Below are positions 33,911-42,121 of a DNA stretch of 64,000 nucleotides, in pieces (the first letter of the stretch is position 1; each line of letters starts with the position of its first letter). This DNA comes from Mycolicibacterium frederiksbergense (GTDB lineage Bacteria; Actinomycetota; Actinomycetes; Mycobacteriales; Mycobacteriaceae): contig NZ_CP038799.1 in assembly GCF_012223425.1 (NCBI RefSeq), positions 3,518,249 to 3,582,248 of the forward strand, written 5' to 3'. The notes under the pieces are model-generated. The model saw nothing but the letters and a program-made list of their open reading frames with translations. It did no database searches and had not been told where the DNA came from. The position numbers were made by a program, and so were the translations under genes.

Positions 33911-34669
33911 GTGGGGTTCTGGGGCTTTGTCGACGACGTCGTCGACGGTGTGTCCGAGGTGGCAGAAAAGGCCAAGAAGGCCGCCGAATGGGTCGCCGAG
34001 ACCGCGGAGAAACTCGGCATGCCCAGCCTGGGCGAGACGGCCAGGACGATCGAGCATCGGGCCGGGAAACTCATCATTGCCCCGACGGTCGTGCTCCAGG
34101 AGGGGCAGAAGCAGATCGACCGGATGCTGAAGTCCTGTGGTGAGGGCGACCCGGACCATGCCAACGAATTCACGGACTCCGCCGAGGCTTTCGATGCGGC
34201 CGAGCTCCCGCTGGCCGGCGCGTATCCCGGCGATCAATGGTCCGGTGGGACCGCGGCCGACCGCTACTCGGAGCGGAACAGAGAGCAACACAATCGCGTG
34301 GTGACCCTTGCCGATCTGGACCGCGAGATCCACCGATTGATCAGCAACGAGGCGGACCTGCTTCCGCCGGTTCGCAGGTCCCTGGAGATCCACCACAACG
34401 ACCTGGCCGACTTCGGCAATTTCACCCAGTACGTCGGAAGGATGGGGGCGTACGGCAAGGCGGCGCAGTACGCGATGGAGGTCGCGATGGTCGCCACCAC
34501 CCTGGCCCAGGCCATTCCGGAATACGAAAGCATGCAGGACGAGGCCGATGCGATCGCCCGGTCGGTCGCCAAAGTCGGCGACGAGTACCAGAAGATCGCG
34601 GACGGCGTCACGATCTCTGATTCCGCCAATGACTACGATCCGCGGATGCCCCCGCCGGCAGGGAGATGA
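33911..34669 (+). CDS. EspA/EspE-like ESX-1 secretion-associated protein
   Basis: A 252-residue protein. The central part matches the EspA/EspE signature from memory: a PGDQWSGGTAADRYSERN stretch (WxG) followed by LADLDREIHRLI and a long helix. In M. tuberculosis EspA is PGDGWLGSAADKY... with ADLDRQLISLI. EspA-type proteins are co-secreted with ESX-1 substrates and depend on EspC-like partners, one of which follows here with an ATGA overlap. The N-terminal ~90 residues are helical and lack a signal peptide, as expected for type VII substrates. The GTG start is 10 bases after GGAGG. No ESX core genes lie in the window. Confidence 0.75.
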   Translation: MGFWGFVDDVVDGVSEVAEKAKKAAEWVAETAEKLGMPSLGETARTIEHRAGKLIIAPTVVLQEGQKQIDRMLKSCGEGDPDHANEFTDSAEAFDAAELPLAGAYPGDQWSGGTAADRYSERNREQHNRVVTLADLDREIHRLISNEADLLPPVRRSLEIHHNDLADFGNFTQYVGRMGAYGKAAQYAMEVAMVATTLAQAIPEYESMQDEADAIARSVAKVGDEYQKIADGVTISDSANDYDPRMPPPAGR

Positions 34670-35001
34670 CGATGAGCCAACCATTGAGCCCACTGCAGAT
34701 TACCGCCGGGCACATCCGCGTGCTGGCCGATCAGCAGAACCAGGCTTCACGGGCGATATGGGACGCGCGACTCAAGGCGGTCGGGGTCCACACGGGGGTG
34801 GAGAAGACGCACGGAACCGTCTGCGATGACACTGCCAAGGCGCTCAAGCGGGCGGAGGAAGTACGCAAGCAAGCAACCAACATGGTGCGAGCGCAGTCCG
34901 ACGATCTCGCAGTCAAGCTCGAGCGCGCGGCCGAGAGATACGACGCCATCGACGCGCAGGGCAAGCGCGACATCGATCGGCAGATGCAGCCCGGTGGCTG
35001 A
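34666..35001 (+). CDS. EspC/EspF-like (DUF2580) type VII secretion-associated protein
   Basis: A 111-residue all-helical protein of EspC size. It resembles EspC/EspF (DUF2580): a short N-terminal segment, a conserved TH-G--C turn in the middle (residues 48-53), and a C-terminal helix carrying YDAID (Tyr92, Asp96), which fits the general YxxxD/E type VII export signal. EspC-type proteins form the partner helical hairpin that targets EspA-like proteins to the ESX machine. Its ATG overlaps the upstream stop, so the two are made together. Confidence 0.75.
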   Translation: MTMSQPLSPLQITAGHIRVLADQQNQASRAIWDARLKAVGVHTGVEKTHGTVCDDTAKALKRAEEVRKQATNMVRAQSDDLAVKLERAAERYDAIDAQGKRDIDRQMQPGG

Positions 35002-35019
35002 ACCGAAGGTAGCCCGCCG

Positions 35020-35505
35020 GTGAGTGGCGTTGGTTGGGACGACGACACCGTGGACGACTACGACGCCGAGCAGCAGGGCGGCGAACTCGCTGCCCTGGAT
35101 TTCTCTCCGCCGGCTGATGACGAGCCGCGGGACACCCCGCACACAGGGACTGACGAAGATGACGACTCAGAGGTCCCGGTCTTCACTGTGACAAATCCGG
35201 CCGGCACAGTATCGGTGTCGGCGTACCTCACCGGACCGGTTCAGCGGGTAGATCTCGACCCGAGTGTGGTGAAGATGACCGAACGTGAACTGGCGGAAGA
35301 GATTCGGGTGATCGCCGAGCTGGCGCAGCTCAAGGCACGATCCGTGATGCACGGGTTCCTACTTGAGGGGTTGGCCCGGATGGGAAATGACCGTTCAGAA
35401 TGGAGTTCCATCCTGAGCACCGCCATTCAGCTGCCGTCACCGGAGCAGGCCGCCGAGAACATCGCCGAAGTCTTCGCCGCCAGGTACGGCGAGGATGCGC
35501 ACTGA
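35020..35505 (+). CDS. EspD/EspH-like protein
   Basis: A 161-residue protein. The acidic N-terminus (ELAALDFSPPADDEP resembles the start of EspH) leads to the diagnostic FTVTNPAGTVSVSAYLTG, which matches EspD/EspH of ESX-1 (FTVTNP..TVSVSTLMDG). The C-terminus keeps an LPSPEQAAENIAEVFAARY pattern. EspD stabilises EspA and EspC in M. tuberculosis; EspH supports EspE and EspF. As third gene of an EspA-EspC-EspD-ordered operon it very probably does the same for its neighbours. The GTG start is 18 bases after the previous stop. Confidence 0.78.
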   Translation: MSGVGWDDDTVDDYDAEQQGGELAALDFSPPADDEPRDTPHTGTDEDDDSEVPVFTVTNPAGTVSVSAYLTGPVQRVDLDPSVVKMTERELAEEIRVIAELAQLKARSVMHGFLLEGLARMGNDRSEWSSILSTAIQLPSPEQAAENIAEVFAARYGEDAH

Positions 35506-35519
35506 GATATCGGTGTGGG

Positions 35520-36031
35520 TCACTGCCCGTTCACGCGGCCGTCGCAGCTCACGGACCCGCCGACGGTTCGATCCTCGACAAGCGTTGTCCCGTACGTGAT
35601 CACCCGGCACGCAAGTTCCTGGTCGGATCCATCGGTCGTCTGCGCCGAGACCTCGAAGTAGGCGTCCTCACCCTCAAGTGTCACGGTCTCCCCCCACGGT
35701 AGAGGGACGGTTTGCACATGGACCTCACCGTCGGCACTCTGATATACGAGTTCCACCGACTCTGCAGCACCGGTCACCGAATAGGTCACCACGGTGCGGT
35801 GCGAATCGTAGCGATCGTCATCGCCGCCGGAACTGATCACGACAAGCCCCACGGCGGCCACGAGAACGAGAACAACTACGCCCCCGATGATCCACGGCCA
35901 CCGGCTCTTGCCTTTGGGCGGCGGCTGTTGCGGATAGCCGGGTCCTCCGGGATAGCCTGGAGGCGGCCCCTGCGGGACACCCAGGGTTGTCCACCTGGTG
36001 GCGGGTAGTAGCCCCCGTCGTTACTCGTCAC
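35520..36031 (-). pseudogene. MmpS-like membrane-anchored protein with an N-terminal frameshift
   Basis: A ~170-residue protein when read through. It has a GTG start at 36031 after an AAGGAG ribosome-binding site and a PPG/GYP-rich cytoplasmic N-terminus. One membrane helix (GGVVVLVLVAAVGLVVIS) and an outer domain of MmpS type (TVVTYSVTGAAESVELVY ... LACRVI) follow. The proline-rich segment changes frame at the G run at 35980-35982: restoring one G joins YYPPPGGQPW to GVPQGPPPGY. Without this the only starts lie inside the membrane helix, which is implausible. MmpS proteins assist MmpL lipid exporters; no mmpL is adjacent. The frameshift may be a sequencing error. Confidence 0.75.
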
Positions 36032-36110
36032 CGTCGAACTCCTTGCGTAAGGGTCCTTTCAGTCTAAATCGCCGCCCTCAGTGGCTTGACCGCATCTTTG
36101 CGTGACGATG

Positions 36111-36458
36111 TCAGCGGTGCGCCAGGACGTTGACGACGTTGCCGGCGCCGTCGGCGAAGAAAAACCGCCGCACGCCCCATTCCTCGTCGGACAGCGGGTG
36201 CACGATCCGCAGGCCCGCGGCGAGCGCGGCGGCGTGCGCGGCCTCGACATCGTCGACCTCGATCGACACCGTCGGGTTGACCGGCGCGGTCAGGTCCTTC
36301 GTCATCAAGCTGAGCTGGTGCCGATGCTCGGCGTCGGCGAGGGTGACGATCCACCCGTGGTTCATCACCTCGGTCAGGCCGAGCGTGGCGACATACGCGT
36401 CGCGGGTCGCCTCGATGTCGGTGACGGTGAGGATCGGCACCACCCGCCCGACGGTCAT
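36111..36458 (-). CDS. VOC-family glyoxalase-like protein
   Basis: A 115-residue single-module vicinal oxygen chelate protein (VVPILTVTDIEATRDAYVATLG at the start, VSIEVDDVEAAHAAALAAG in the middle, FFFADGAGNVVNVL at the end). Single-domain members dimerise and may bind metals, antibiotics or metabolites; no function is assigned. It overlaps the 3' end of ercc3 by four bases and is probably its co-transcribed downstream gene. Confidence 0.82.
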   Translation of the reverse strand: MTVGRVVPILTVTDIEATRDAYVATLGLTEVMNHGWIVTLADAEHRHQLSLMTKDLTAPVNPTVSIEVDDVEAAHAAALAAGLRIVHPLSDEEWGVRRFFFADGAGNVVNVLAHR

Positions 36459-38104
36459 ATGGCCGGGCCCAGCAGATCGTCGGCGTCCTTGATGATGTAG
36501 CCGTAGCCCTGCTCGGCCAGGAAACGCTGCCGGTGCGCGGCGTACTCGGCGTCCAGGCTGTCGCGGCTGACCACCGAATAGAACACCGCACCGCCACCGT
36601 CGGCCTTGGGCCGCAGCAACCGTCCCAGCCGCTGCGCCTCCTCCTGACGCGACCCGAAGGTTCCCGAAACCTGAACGGCGACAGAGGCTTCCGGAAGGTC
36701 GATGGAGAAGTTGGCGACCTTGGACACCACCAGGGTGCGGATCTCACCGCGCCGGAACTGGTCGAACAGCAGCTCGCGTTCGGCGTTCTTGGTCGAGCCC
36801 TGGATCACCGGGGCGTCCAGCTCCTGGCCGAGCTCGTCGAGCTGATCGAGGTAGGCGCCGATCACCAGCGTCGGCTCCTTGGGATGGCGCTCCAGGATCG
36901 ACTTCACCACCGCGATCTTCGAGTGCGCGGTGGAGCACAGTTTGTAGCGTTCCTCTGGTTCGGCGACCGCGTAGAGCATCCGCTCGTTGTCGGTCATCGT
37001 CACCCGGACCTCGATGCACTCGGCCGGCGCGATCCAGCCCTGCGCCTCGATGTCCTTCCACGGCGCGTCGTAGCGCTTCGGACCGATGAGCGAGAACACG
37101 TCACCTTCGCGGCCGTCCTCGCGGATCAGTGTCGCGGTCAGCCCGAGCCGGCGCCGCGACTGCAGATCCGCGGTCATCCGGAACACCGGCGCGGGCAGCA
37201 GGTGCACCTCGTCGTAGATGATCAGGCCCCAGTCACGGCTGTCGAACAGCTCCAGGTGCTTGTACTCGCCCTTGGTACGCCGGGTGATCACCTGATAGGT
37301 CGCGATGGTGACCGGGCGGATCTCCTTGCGTTCGCCGGAGTACTCGCCGATCTCTTCCTCGGTCAGCGAGGTCCGCGCGATCAGCTCACGCTTCCACTGC
37401 CTGCCTGCGACGGTGTTGGTGACCAGGATCAGCGTGGTCGCACCGGCCTTGGCCATGGCGGCCGCGCCGACCAGGGTCTTGCCCGCGCCACAGGGCAGCA
37501 CCACGACCCCGGACCCACCGGCCCAGAACGAGTCGGCGGCCATCTCCTGGTAGTCGCGCAGGACCCAGCCGTCCTGGGCGAGGGTGATCGGGTGCGCCTC
37601 GCCGTTGACGTAGCCGGCCAGGTCCTCGGCGGGCCAGCCGATCTTCAGCAACATCTGTTTGACCCGCCCGCGCTCGCTGGCGTGCACGATCACCATGTCG
37701 TCGTCGATGCGGGCGCCCAGCATCGGGGCGATCTTCTTGTTGCGCAGCACCTCTTCGAGGACGGCGCGGTCCAGGCTCACCAGCACCAGTCCGTGCACCG
37801 GACTCTTGATCAGTTGCAGCCTGCCGTAGCGGGCCATGGTGTCCACGATGTCGACCAGCAACGGCTGCGGCACCGCGTACCGGGAGAAGCTCACCAGGGC
37901 GTCGACCACCTGCTCGGCGTCGTGCCCGGCGGCGCGGGCGTTCCACAGGGCCAGTGGCGTGATGCGGTAGGTGTGGATGTGTTCGGGGGCGCGCTCGAGC
38001 TCGGCGAACGGGGCGATTGCCGCCCGCGCCGCACCGGCGAGTTCGTGGTCGACTTCGAGCAGCACGGTTTTGTCGGACTGCACGATCAGGGGGCCGTCAG
38101 TCAT
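36455..38104 (-). CDS. ercc3: XPB-type DNA repair helicase Ercc3
   Basis: A 549-residue superfamily 2 helicase. Visible motifs: Walker A PCGAGKT (~205), ATYQVI, DEVH box in IIYDEVHLLPA, TATLIREDG containing the RED motif of XPB, and the C-terminal GSRQEEAQRLGRLLRP (motif VI). The N-terminal ~170 residues form the damage-recognition-like domain. It is a 3'-5' DNA helicase matching Rv0861c. It lies next to the Rv0862c-type XPB-associated gene, as in M. tuberculosis. Confidence 0.95.
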   Translation of the reverse strand: MTDGPLIVQSDKTVLLEVDHELAGAARAAIAPFAELERAPEHIHTYRITPLALWNARAAGHDAEQVVDALVSFSRYAVPQPLLVDIVDTMARYGRLQLIKSPVHGLVLVSLDRAVLEEVLRNKKIAPMLGARIDDDMVIVHASERGRVKQMLLKIGWPAEDLAGYVNGEAHPITLAQDGWVLRDYQEMAADSFWAGGSGVVVLPCGAGKTLVGAAAMAKAGATTLILVTNTVAGRQWKRELIARTSLTEEEIGEYSGERKEIRPVTIATYQVITRRTKGEYKHLELFDSRDWGLIIYDEVHLLPAPVFRMTADLQSRRRLGLTATLIREDGREGDVFSLIGPKRYDAPWKDIEAQGWIAPAECIEVRVTMTDNERMLYAVAEPEERYKLCSTAHSKIAVVKSILERHPKEPTLVIGAYLDQLDELGQELDAPVIQGSTKNAERELLFDQFRRGEIRTLVVSKVANFSIDLPEASVAVQVSGTFGSRQEEAQRLGRLLRPKADGGGAVFYSVVSRDSLDAEYAAHRQRFLAEQGYGYIIKDADDLLGPAI

Positions 38105-38146
38105 GCGCGATCCGCTTCGCTACTCGCTTGAAGGTCATTCCGTCCA

Positions 38147-40423
38147 TTATCCAGAGTCGGCCGACACCACGGATGTCACGCGGTGGATGGCAAACTCCCG
38201 CACCCGGCCCGAGGCCGGATCAAAGGCGGTCAACTGGCCCCCGCGGATGTTGATCGGGGACACCACGCGCTGGGTGGCCACCCCCGCCGGATCCACGTAA
38301 CCCATGACCACCGACGTCTGCTCCAGCGCCGCCTGCTGCAGCAGCGCGATGAGCACCGCCGGATCCAGGCGTTCACCGGAGCGCGGCGAGGCAGCCACGC
38401 TGCGCATCACCGCGACGATCGCGCCCAGGGTCTGGGCTCCGGGAGCGGTCAGCGGCCGGAACACCCGGCGCCGCCCCGGTGCGGGCACCCGGGCGCCACG
38501 GGCACGGATGTCGACGACGGCACCGGTGGAGTCCTCGGCAGCAGGCACGAACCCGCCGGCGCGCAGGGCCGCCAGCACATCGCCGATCGAGGCCTGCGAC
38601 ACCGCGACGGTGGGCGCCAGGATGCGCAGTTCCAGGGGTTCGGCGGCCGGCGTGGACACCGCCTGGGCCAGCAATGCCGGGTCCTCGCAGCGCACGAACG
38701 ATGCCGCCATCCCGACCCGTAGCTGGCCGTGTCGGCGTGCGACATCGTCGATGAGGTACGTCAAACCTTGTGGCACAGGTGTTTTCGAGTGCTTCTCGAA
38801 GAAGGCGTGCAGCCCGCCCGCGGTGTGCCCGGCATCGAGAGCACGGCGGATCGTCGGTTCGCTGATCCGGTAGACCATCGCGGCACCGGCCGACTCCACG
38901 GTGGCCACCGCGTCGAGCTGTTCGGCGAGCTCGCGCAGCAGCGGGCCGGGCACCACCACCGTCAGATCGGCCTGCAGCAGGAAATGGTCCAGCGGTGCCG
39001 GTAGCACCTTGGCCATCGCGTTGATCACGGCCTCGGCGTCGTCCTCGCTGCGTTGGGCCAGCAACAACCGGGTCGGGCCGGCGATCGCGCCGCGCCCGAC
39101 CAGCCCGACCGCGTGGGCTTCGCGTAGCAGGTTGGTCACCGGGTCGAGTTGTAGCCGGGCGGCCCATCGCGGCCGCTGCCACACCATCGCCAGCGCCGCC
39201 GATTCGGGTTCCACGCCCGCGCCGGCGGGCAGATCGTTGAGCACCGTCAACAGCAGGCGACGGTCCAGCGGGGCAGCGGTCGAGTACAGCGCATCCGAGA
39301 GCACTCCGAACGGCTTGCCGTCGGGACCGCGGCTGCCCACCAGGCTCGGCCGCGCGGGCAGGTTCAGCCAGGTCCAGGCGACCAGGTGCCAGCGCGCGGC
39401 GGTCGAGATCTCGATGAAACGGTCCGCGGCGACCGTCGGCGCCCAGTACGGGGCGTTGCCGTCGGCAGGTTCGGGGTCCGGGGTACCGGGCGCGATCAGA
39501 CCCGCCGCGGCGGCCACCTCCAGGATCAGGCCCAGCCGCTGCTCGTCGATACCGGTCAACTTGGTCAGCTTCTTGACCTCGCGGACCCCGAGCCCACCGC
39601 TGCGCAGTTCGGGCACCGGGGTGGACGACAGCGTCTGGATCAGCACGTCGAACTCGCGGAGCAGGTCGATGGCGGCGCCGGCGGCCACCGAGTCGACGTC
39701 GGCCTGCGTCGTGGTGTGCATCGTCGGGTCCGGCGTGCGCAGACCGGTCGGGCCGGGCAGGTCACCGCGCATCACCTGGGCGACGACCCGCGGCAGGATG
39801 ACGGTGTCCCCGGTGTCACTGCCGATGTGGTGCAGCAGCCCGGCGGCCAGCAGCCGCTGCACCGGCCGGTCGGCGGGCGTGCCGGGCAGCGCATCGCGGG
39901 TCCGTCCCACCGGTGAGCCCTCGACCAGCCGGGTCAGCAGTTCACGCGACGGTTCGTCGAGGTCCTCGAGCAGCGCCGGGATCTCCTCGGCGGGCAGATC
40001 GGGCACATCGGGCACCGCCTGGCCGGGGTACCAGGGCAGCCCGGCCGCGGTCTCGGCCACCACGCGTAGCACGTCTTCACCCCAGATCAGGGCGCGGTCG
40101 GCCAACGCGTCGAGCGCCTCCTTGAGCTGGGCGCTGTCGGCGCGGTCATCGAGGTACTCCAGCAGCATGTCCCGCGGCACCGGGGCGGTGTCCGCGTGCA
40201 GCACGAGAAGAGCGTCCAGCACCGCCAGGTGCAGGAAGTTCAGGGCGTCGGTGGCCGCCTTGACCGACTGGCGGGCCTGGGCGCGGGCCGCCAGCGCGGC
40301 GATGGTGCCCGGCGGTGGCTGGGTGAGGTCCGGCCGGCATTCGAGCAGCCGGACCAGGCTCTCGTCGGGCAGGTCGGCCAGCCAGACGCCGAGCGGCACG
40401 CCGGCCCCACCTACTTTGGTCAT
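38147..40423 (-). CDS. Helicase-associated XPB/Ssl2-like N-terminal domain protein (Rv0862c-like)
   Basis: A 758-residue actinobacterial protein with winged-helix-like repeats and a C-terminal WYL-like module (SVVMGYVDPAGVATQRVVSP ... GGQLTAFDPASGRVREFAIHRV). It has no ATPase motifs. It corresponds by position and sequence to Rv0862c, annotated with the XPB/Ssl2 helicase N-terminal domain. It may regulate or load the neighbouring helicase, which follows 42 bases downstream on the same strand. Its role is not experimentally known to me. Confidence 0.9.
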   Translation of the reverse strand: MTKVGGAGVPLGVWLADLPDESLVRLLECRPDLTQPPPGTIAALAARAQARQSVKAATDALNFLHLAVLDALLVLHADTAPVPRDMLLEYLDDRADSAQLKEALDALADRALIWGEDVLRVVAETAAGLPWYPGQAVPDVPDLPAEEIPALLEDLDEPSRELLTRLVEGSPVGRTRDALPGTPADRPVQRLLAAGLLHHIGSDTGDTVILPRVVAQVMRGDLPGPTGLRTPDPTMHTTTQADVDSVAAGAAIDLLREFDVLIQTLSSTPVPELRSGGLGVREVKKLTKLTGIDEQRLGLILEVAAAAGLIAPGTPDPEPADGNAPYWAPTVAADRFIEISTAARWHLVAWTWLNLPARPSLVGSRGPDGKPFGVLSDALYSTAAPLDRRLLLTVLNDLPAGAGVEPESAALAMVWQRPRWAARLQLDPVTNLLREAHAVGLVGRGAIAGPTRLLLAQRSEDDAEAVINAMAKVLPAPLDHFLLQADLTVVVPGPLLRELAEQLDAVATVESAGAAMVYRISEPTIRRALDAGHTAGGLHAFFEKHSKTPVPQGLTYLIDDVARRHGQLRVGMAASFVRCEDPALLAQAVSTPAAEPLELRILAPTVAVSQASIGDVLAALRAGGFVPAAEDSTGAVVDIRARGARVPAPGRRRVFRPLTAPGAQTLGAIVAVMRSVAASPRSGERLDPAVLIALLQQAALEQTSVVMGYVDPAGVATQRVVSPINIRGGQLTAFDPASGRVREFAIHRVTSVVSADSG

Positions 40424-40488
40424 TGCCGACCAGCCTAAGCCAGCGTCCCGCTCTCGCCACCGCTCGTGGTACCTGCCACAATGTGGGT

Positions 40489-40668
40489 GTGGCAGACAAG
40501 AAGCAGTACGTCGATAATGGCTGGCCCGAGGTGGCCGAGGGCGATCATGCGGTGAGCGAGCTCGTCAGCGATCGCACCGGTTCGTTGTCCCCGTTCGGTG
40601 ACGTGACCTTCCCGTTGCCCGCAGAGCAACTGCCGTACATTCACCCGGTCACCGTCGTCAACAAGTAA
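40489..40668 (+). CDS. Small conserved protein (Rv0863-like)
   Basis: A 59-residue protein starting VADKKQYVDNGWPEVAEGDH. It is conserved in position between the XPB gene pair and moaC, where Rv0863 lies. The GTG at 40489 is favoured: CACAAT ends six bases earlier, so the mRNA may be leaderless. The longer reading from 40423 overlaps the divergent gene and is rejected. No domain is recognised. It precedes moaC by three bases and shares its transcript. Confidence 0.75.
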   Translation: MADKKQYVDNGWPEVAEGDHAVSELVSDRTGSLSPFGDVTFPLPAEQLPYIHPVTVVNK

Positions 40669-40671
40669 CCG

Positions 40672-41142
40672 GTGAGCGGGCTCTCGCACCTCGACGAGTC
40701 GGGCGCGGCCCACATGGTCGACGTCACGGCCAAGACCGCCACCAGGCGCACCGCCGTCGCGCAGGGAGCGGTGCACACCCGCGCCGATGTCATCGAACTG
40801 ATCGCCGGCGGCGGGCTGCCCAAGGGTGACGCACTACCCACCGCCCGGGTCGCCGGGATCATGGCGGCCAAACGCACCAGCGACCTGATCCCGCTGTGCC
40901 ACCAGTTGGCGCTGACCGGGGTGGACGTCGAATTCGCCATCGGCACAACCGAAGTCACCATCACTGCCACGGTGCGCACCACCGACCGCACCGGCGTAGA
41001 GATGGAGGCGCTGACCGCGGTGAGCGTGGCGGCGCTGACGGTCTACGACATGATCAAGGCCGTCGACCCGGCCGCCCGTATCGAGGACCTGCACGTGGTG
41101 CGCAAAGAGGGCGGCAAGACCGGGACCTGGACGCCCGCCTGA
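40672..41142 (+). CDS. moaC: Cyclic pyranopterin monophosphate synthase MoaC
   Basis: A 156-residue MoaC. It has HLDESGAAHMVDVTAKTATR at the start, the conserved LCHQLALTGVDVEF, and the catalytic KAVDPAARIEDLHVVRKEGG region. It converts the product of MoaA into cyclic pyranopterin monophosphate, the second half of molybdopterin step one. It is the first gene of moaC-mog-moaE and overlaps mog by one base. It corresponds to M. tuberculosis MoaC2. Confidence 0.95.
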   Translation: MSGLSHLDESGAAHMVDVTAKTATRRTAVAQGAVHTRADVIELIAGGGLPKGDALPTARVAGIMAAKRTSDLIPLCHQLALTGVDVEFAIGTTEVTITATVRTTDRTGVEMEALTAVSVAALTVYDMIKAVDPAARIEDLHVVRKEGGKTGTWTPA

Positions 41143-41618
41143 TGCGCTCGGCGCGCGTCGTCATCGCCTCCACCCGTGCCGCCGCGGGCGTCTACGAGGA
41201 CCGCACCGGCCCCGTCATCGTCGAATGGCTCGGCGAGCGCGGATTCGACGTGCCTGCCGCCGTGGTCGTCGCCGACGGCAGCGATGTCGAGGCGGCCCTG
41301 CGGCAGGCTCTGGCGGACCGGATCTCGCTGATCATCACCTCCGGGGGCACCGGCATCTCGCCGACGGACCGCACCGCCGACATCACGGCCGAGCTGGTCG
41401 ACTACCAGATTCCGGGCCTGGCCGACGCGATTCGCCGTTCCGGTCTGCCGAAGGTGCCGACCTCGGTGCTGTCCCGCGGCGTGTGCGGAGTGCGCGACGG
41501 GGTGCTGATCATCAACCTGCCGGGGTCCACCGGCGGTGTCAAAGACGGACTGGGTGTGCTCGCCGACGTGTTGGAGCATTCGCTGGACCAACTGGCCGGA
41601 GGCGACCATGCCCGCTGA
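41142..41618 (+). CDS. mog: Molybdopterin adenylyltransferase Mog (MogA/MoaB family)
   Basis: A 158-residue MogA/MoaB-type protein. The molybdopterin-binding motif IITSGGTGISPTDRT and the INLPGSTGGVKDGL segment are intact. It adenylates molybdopterin before metal insertion. The ATG at 41142 overlaps the moaC stop (TGATG). The gene overlaps moaE by 11 bases. Confidence 0.94.
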   Translation: MRSARVVIASTRAAAGVYEDRTGPVIVEWLGERGFDVPAAVVVADGSDVEAALRQALADRISLIITSGGTGISPTDRTADITAELVDYQIPGLADAIRRSGLPKVPTSVLSRGVCGVRDGVLIINLPGSTGGVKDGLGVLADVLEHSLDQLAGGDHAR

Positions 41619-42069
41619 TGAGCGCTTGCGCGAAGAGGAGACCGGCGCTGAAGTCCTCCGCGTCGGCCTCTGCGAGGAACCGATCTCCCTGACCGAGCAC
41701 GAAGCCCTGGTCGCTCACGAAGCGGCCGGCGCGGTCGTCGGCTTCTCCGGGGTCGTCCGCGACCACGACGGCGGGCGCTCGGTGACGCAGTTGGAGTACT
41801 CCGCGCATCCGTCGGCGTGGGAGACCCTGAACGAGGTGGTGCACGAGGTGGCCCGGGACAGCCATGGCGTGCGTGCCGTCGCCGTCAGCCACCGGATCGG
41901 CGATCTGCGCATCGGGGATGCCGCCCTCGTCGTCGCGGTGGCCGCCGATCACCGGCGCGCGGCATTCGAAACCTGCGCGCTGCTCGTCGACACCGTCAAG
42001 GACCGGCTGCCGGTGTGGAAGCACCAGCACTTCGGCGACGGTTCCGACGAATGGGTCAACTCGGCCTAG
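41608..42069 (+). CDS. moaE: Molybdopterin synthase catalytic subunit MoaE
   Basis: A 153-residue MoaE. It has VVGFSGVVRDHDGGRSVTQLEY near the start and the catalytic Lys region PVWKHQHFGDGSDEW at the C-terminus. It transfers sulfur from the MoaD thiocarboxylate to precursor Z. The ATG at 41608 lies inside the mog 3' end. Its MoaD partner is encoded about 1.8 kb away on the other strand, beyond rpfA. A strong hairpin follows. Confidence 0.94.
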   Translation: MPADERLREEETGAEVLRVGLCEEPISLTEHEALVAHEAAGAVVGFSGVVRDHDGGRSVTQLEYSAHPSAWETLNEVVHEVARDSHGVRAVAVSHRIGDLRIGDAALVVAVAADHRRAAFETCALLVDTVKDRLPVWKHQHFGDGSDEWVNSA

Positions 42070-42075
42070 AACGCA

Positions 42076-42110
42076 CCGAAGCCGCACTCCCATCGGGAAT
42101 GCGGCTTCGG
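42076..42110. terminator. Bidirectional hairpin between moaE and rpfA
   Basis: CCGAAGCCGCA (42076-42086) pairs perfectly with TGCGGCTTCGG (42100-42110), with inner TCCC/GGGA pairs. It lies between two convergent genes. There is no T-run on either side, as is common for mycobacterial terminators. Confidence 0.75.
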
Positions 42111-42121
42111 CGGATGCGGTC

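Noticed and set aside
36533..38131. 532-codon plus-strand frame opposite ercc3
   Set aside because: Antisense to the helicase; no domain or ribosome-binding site.
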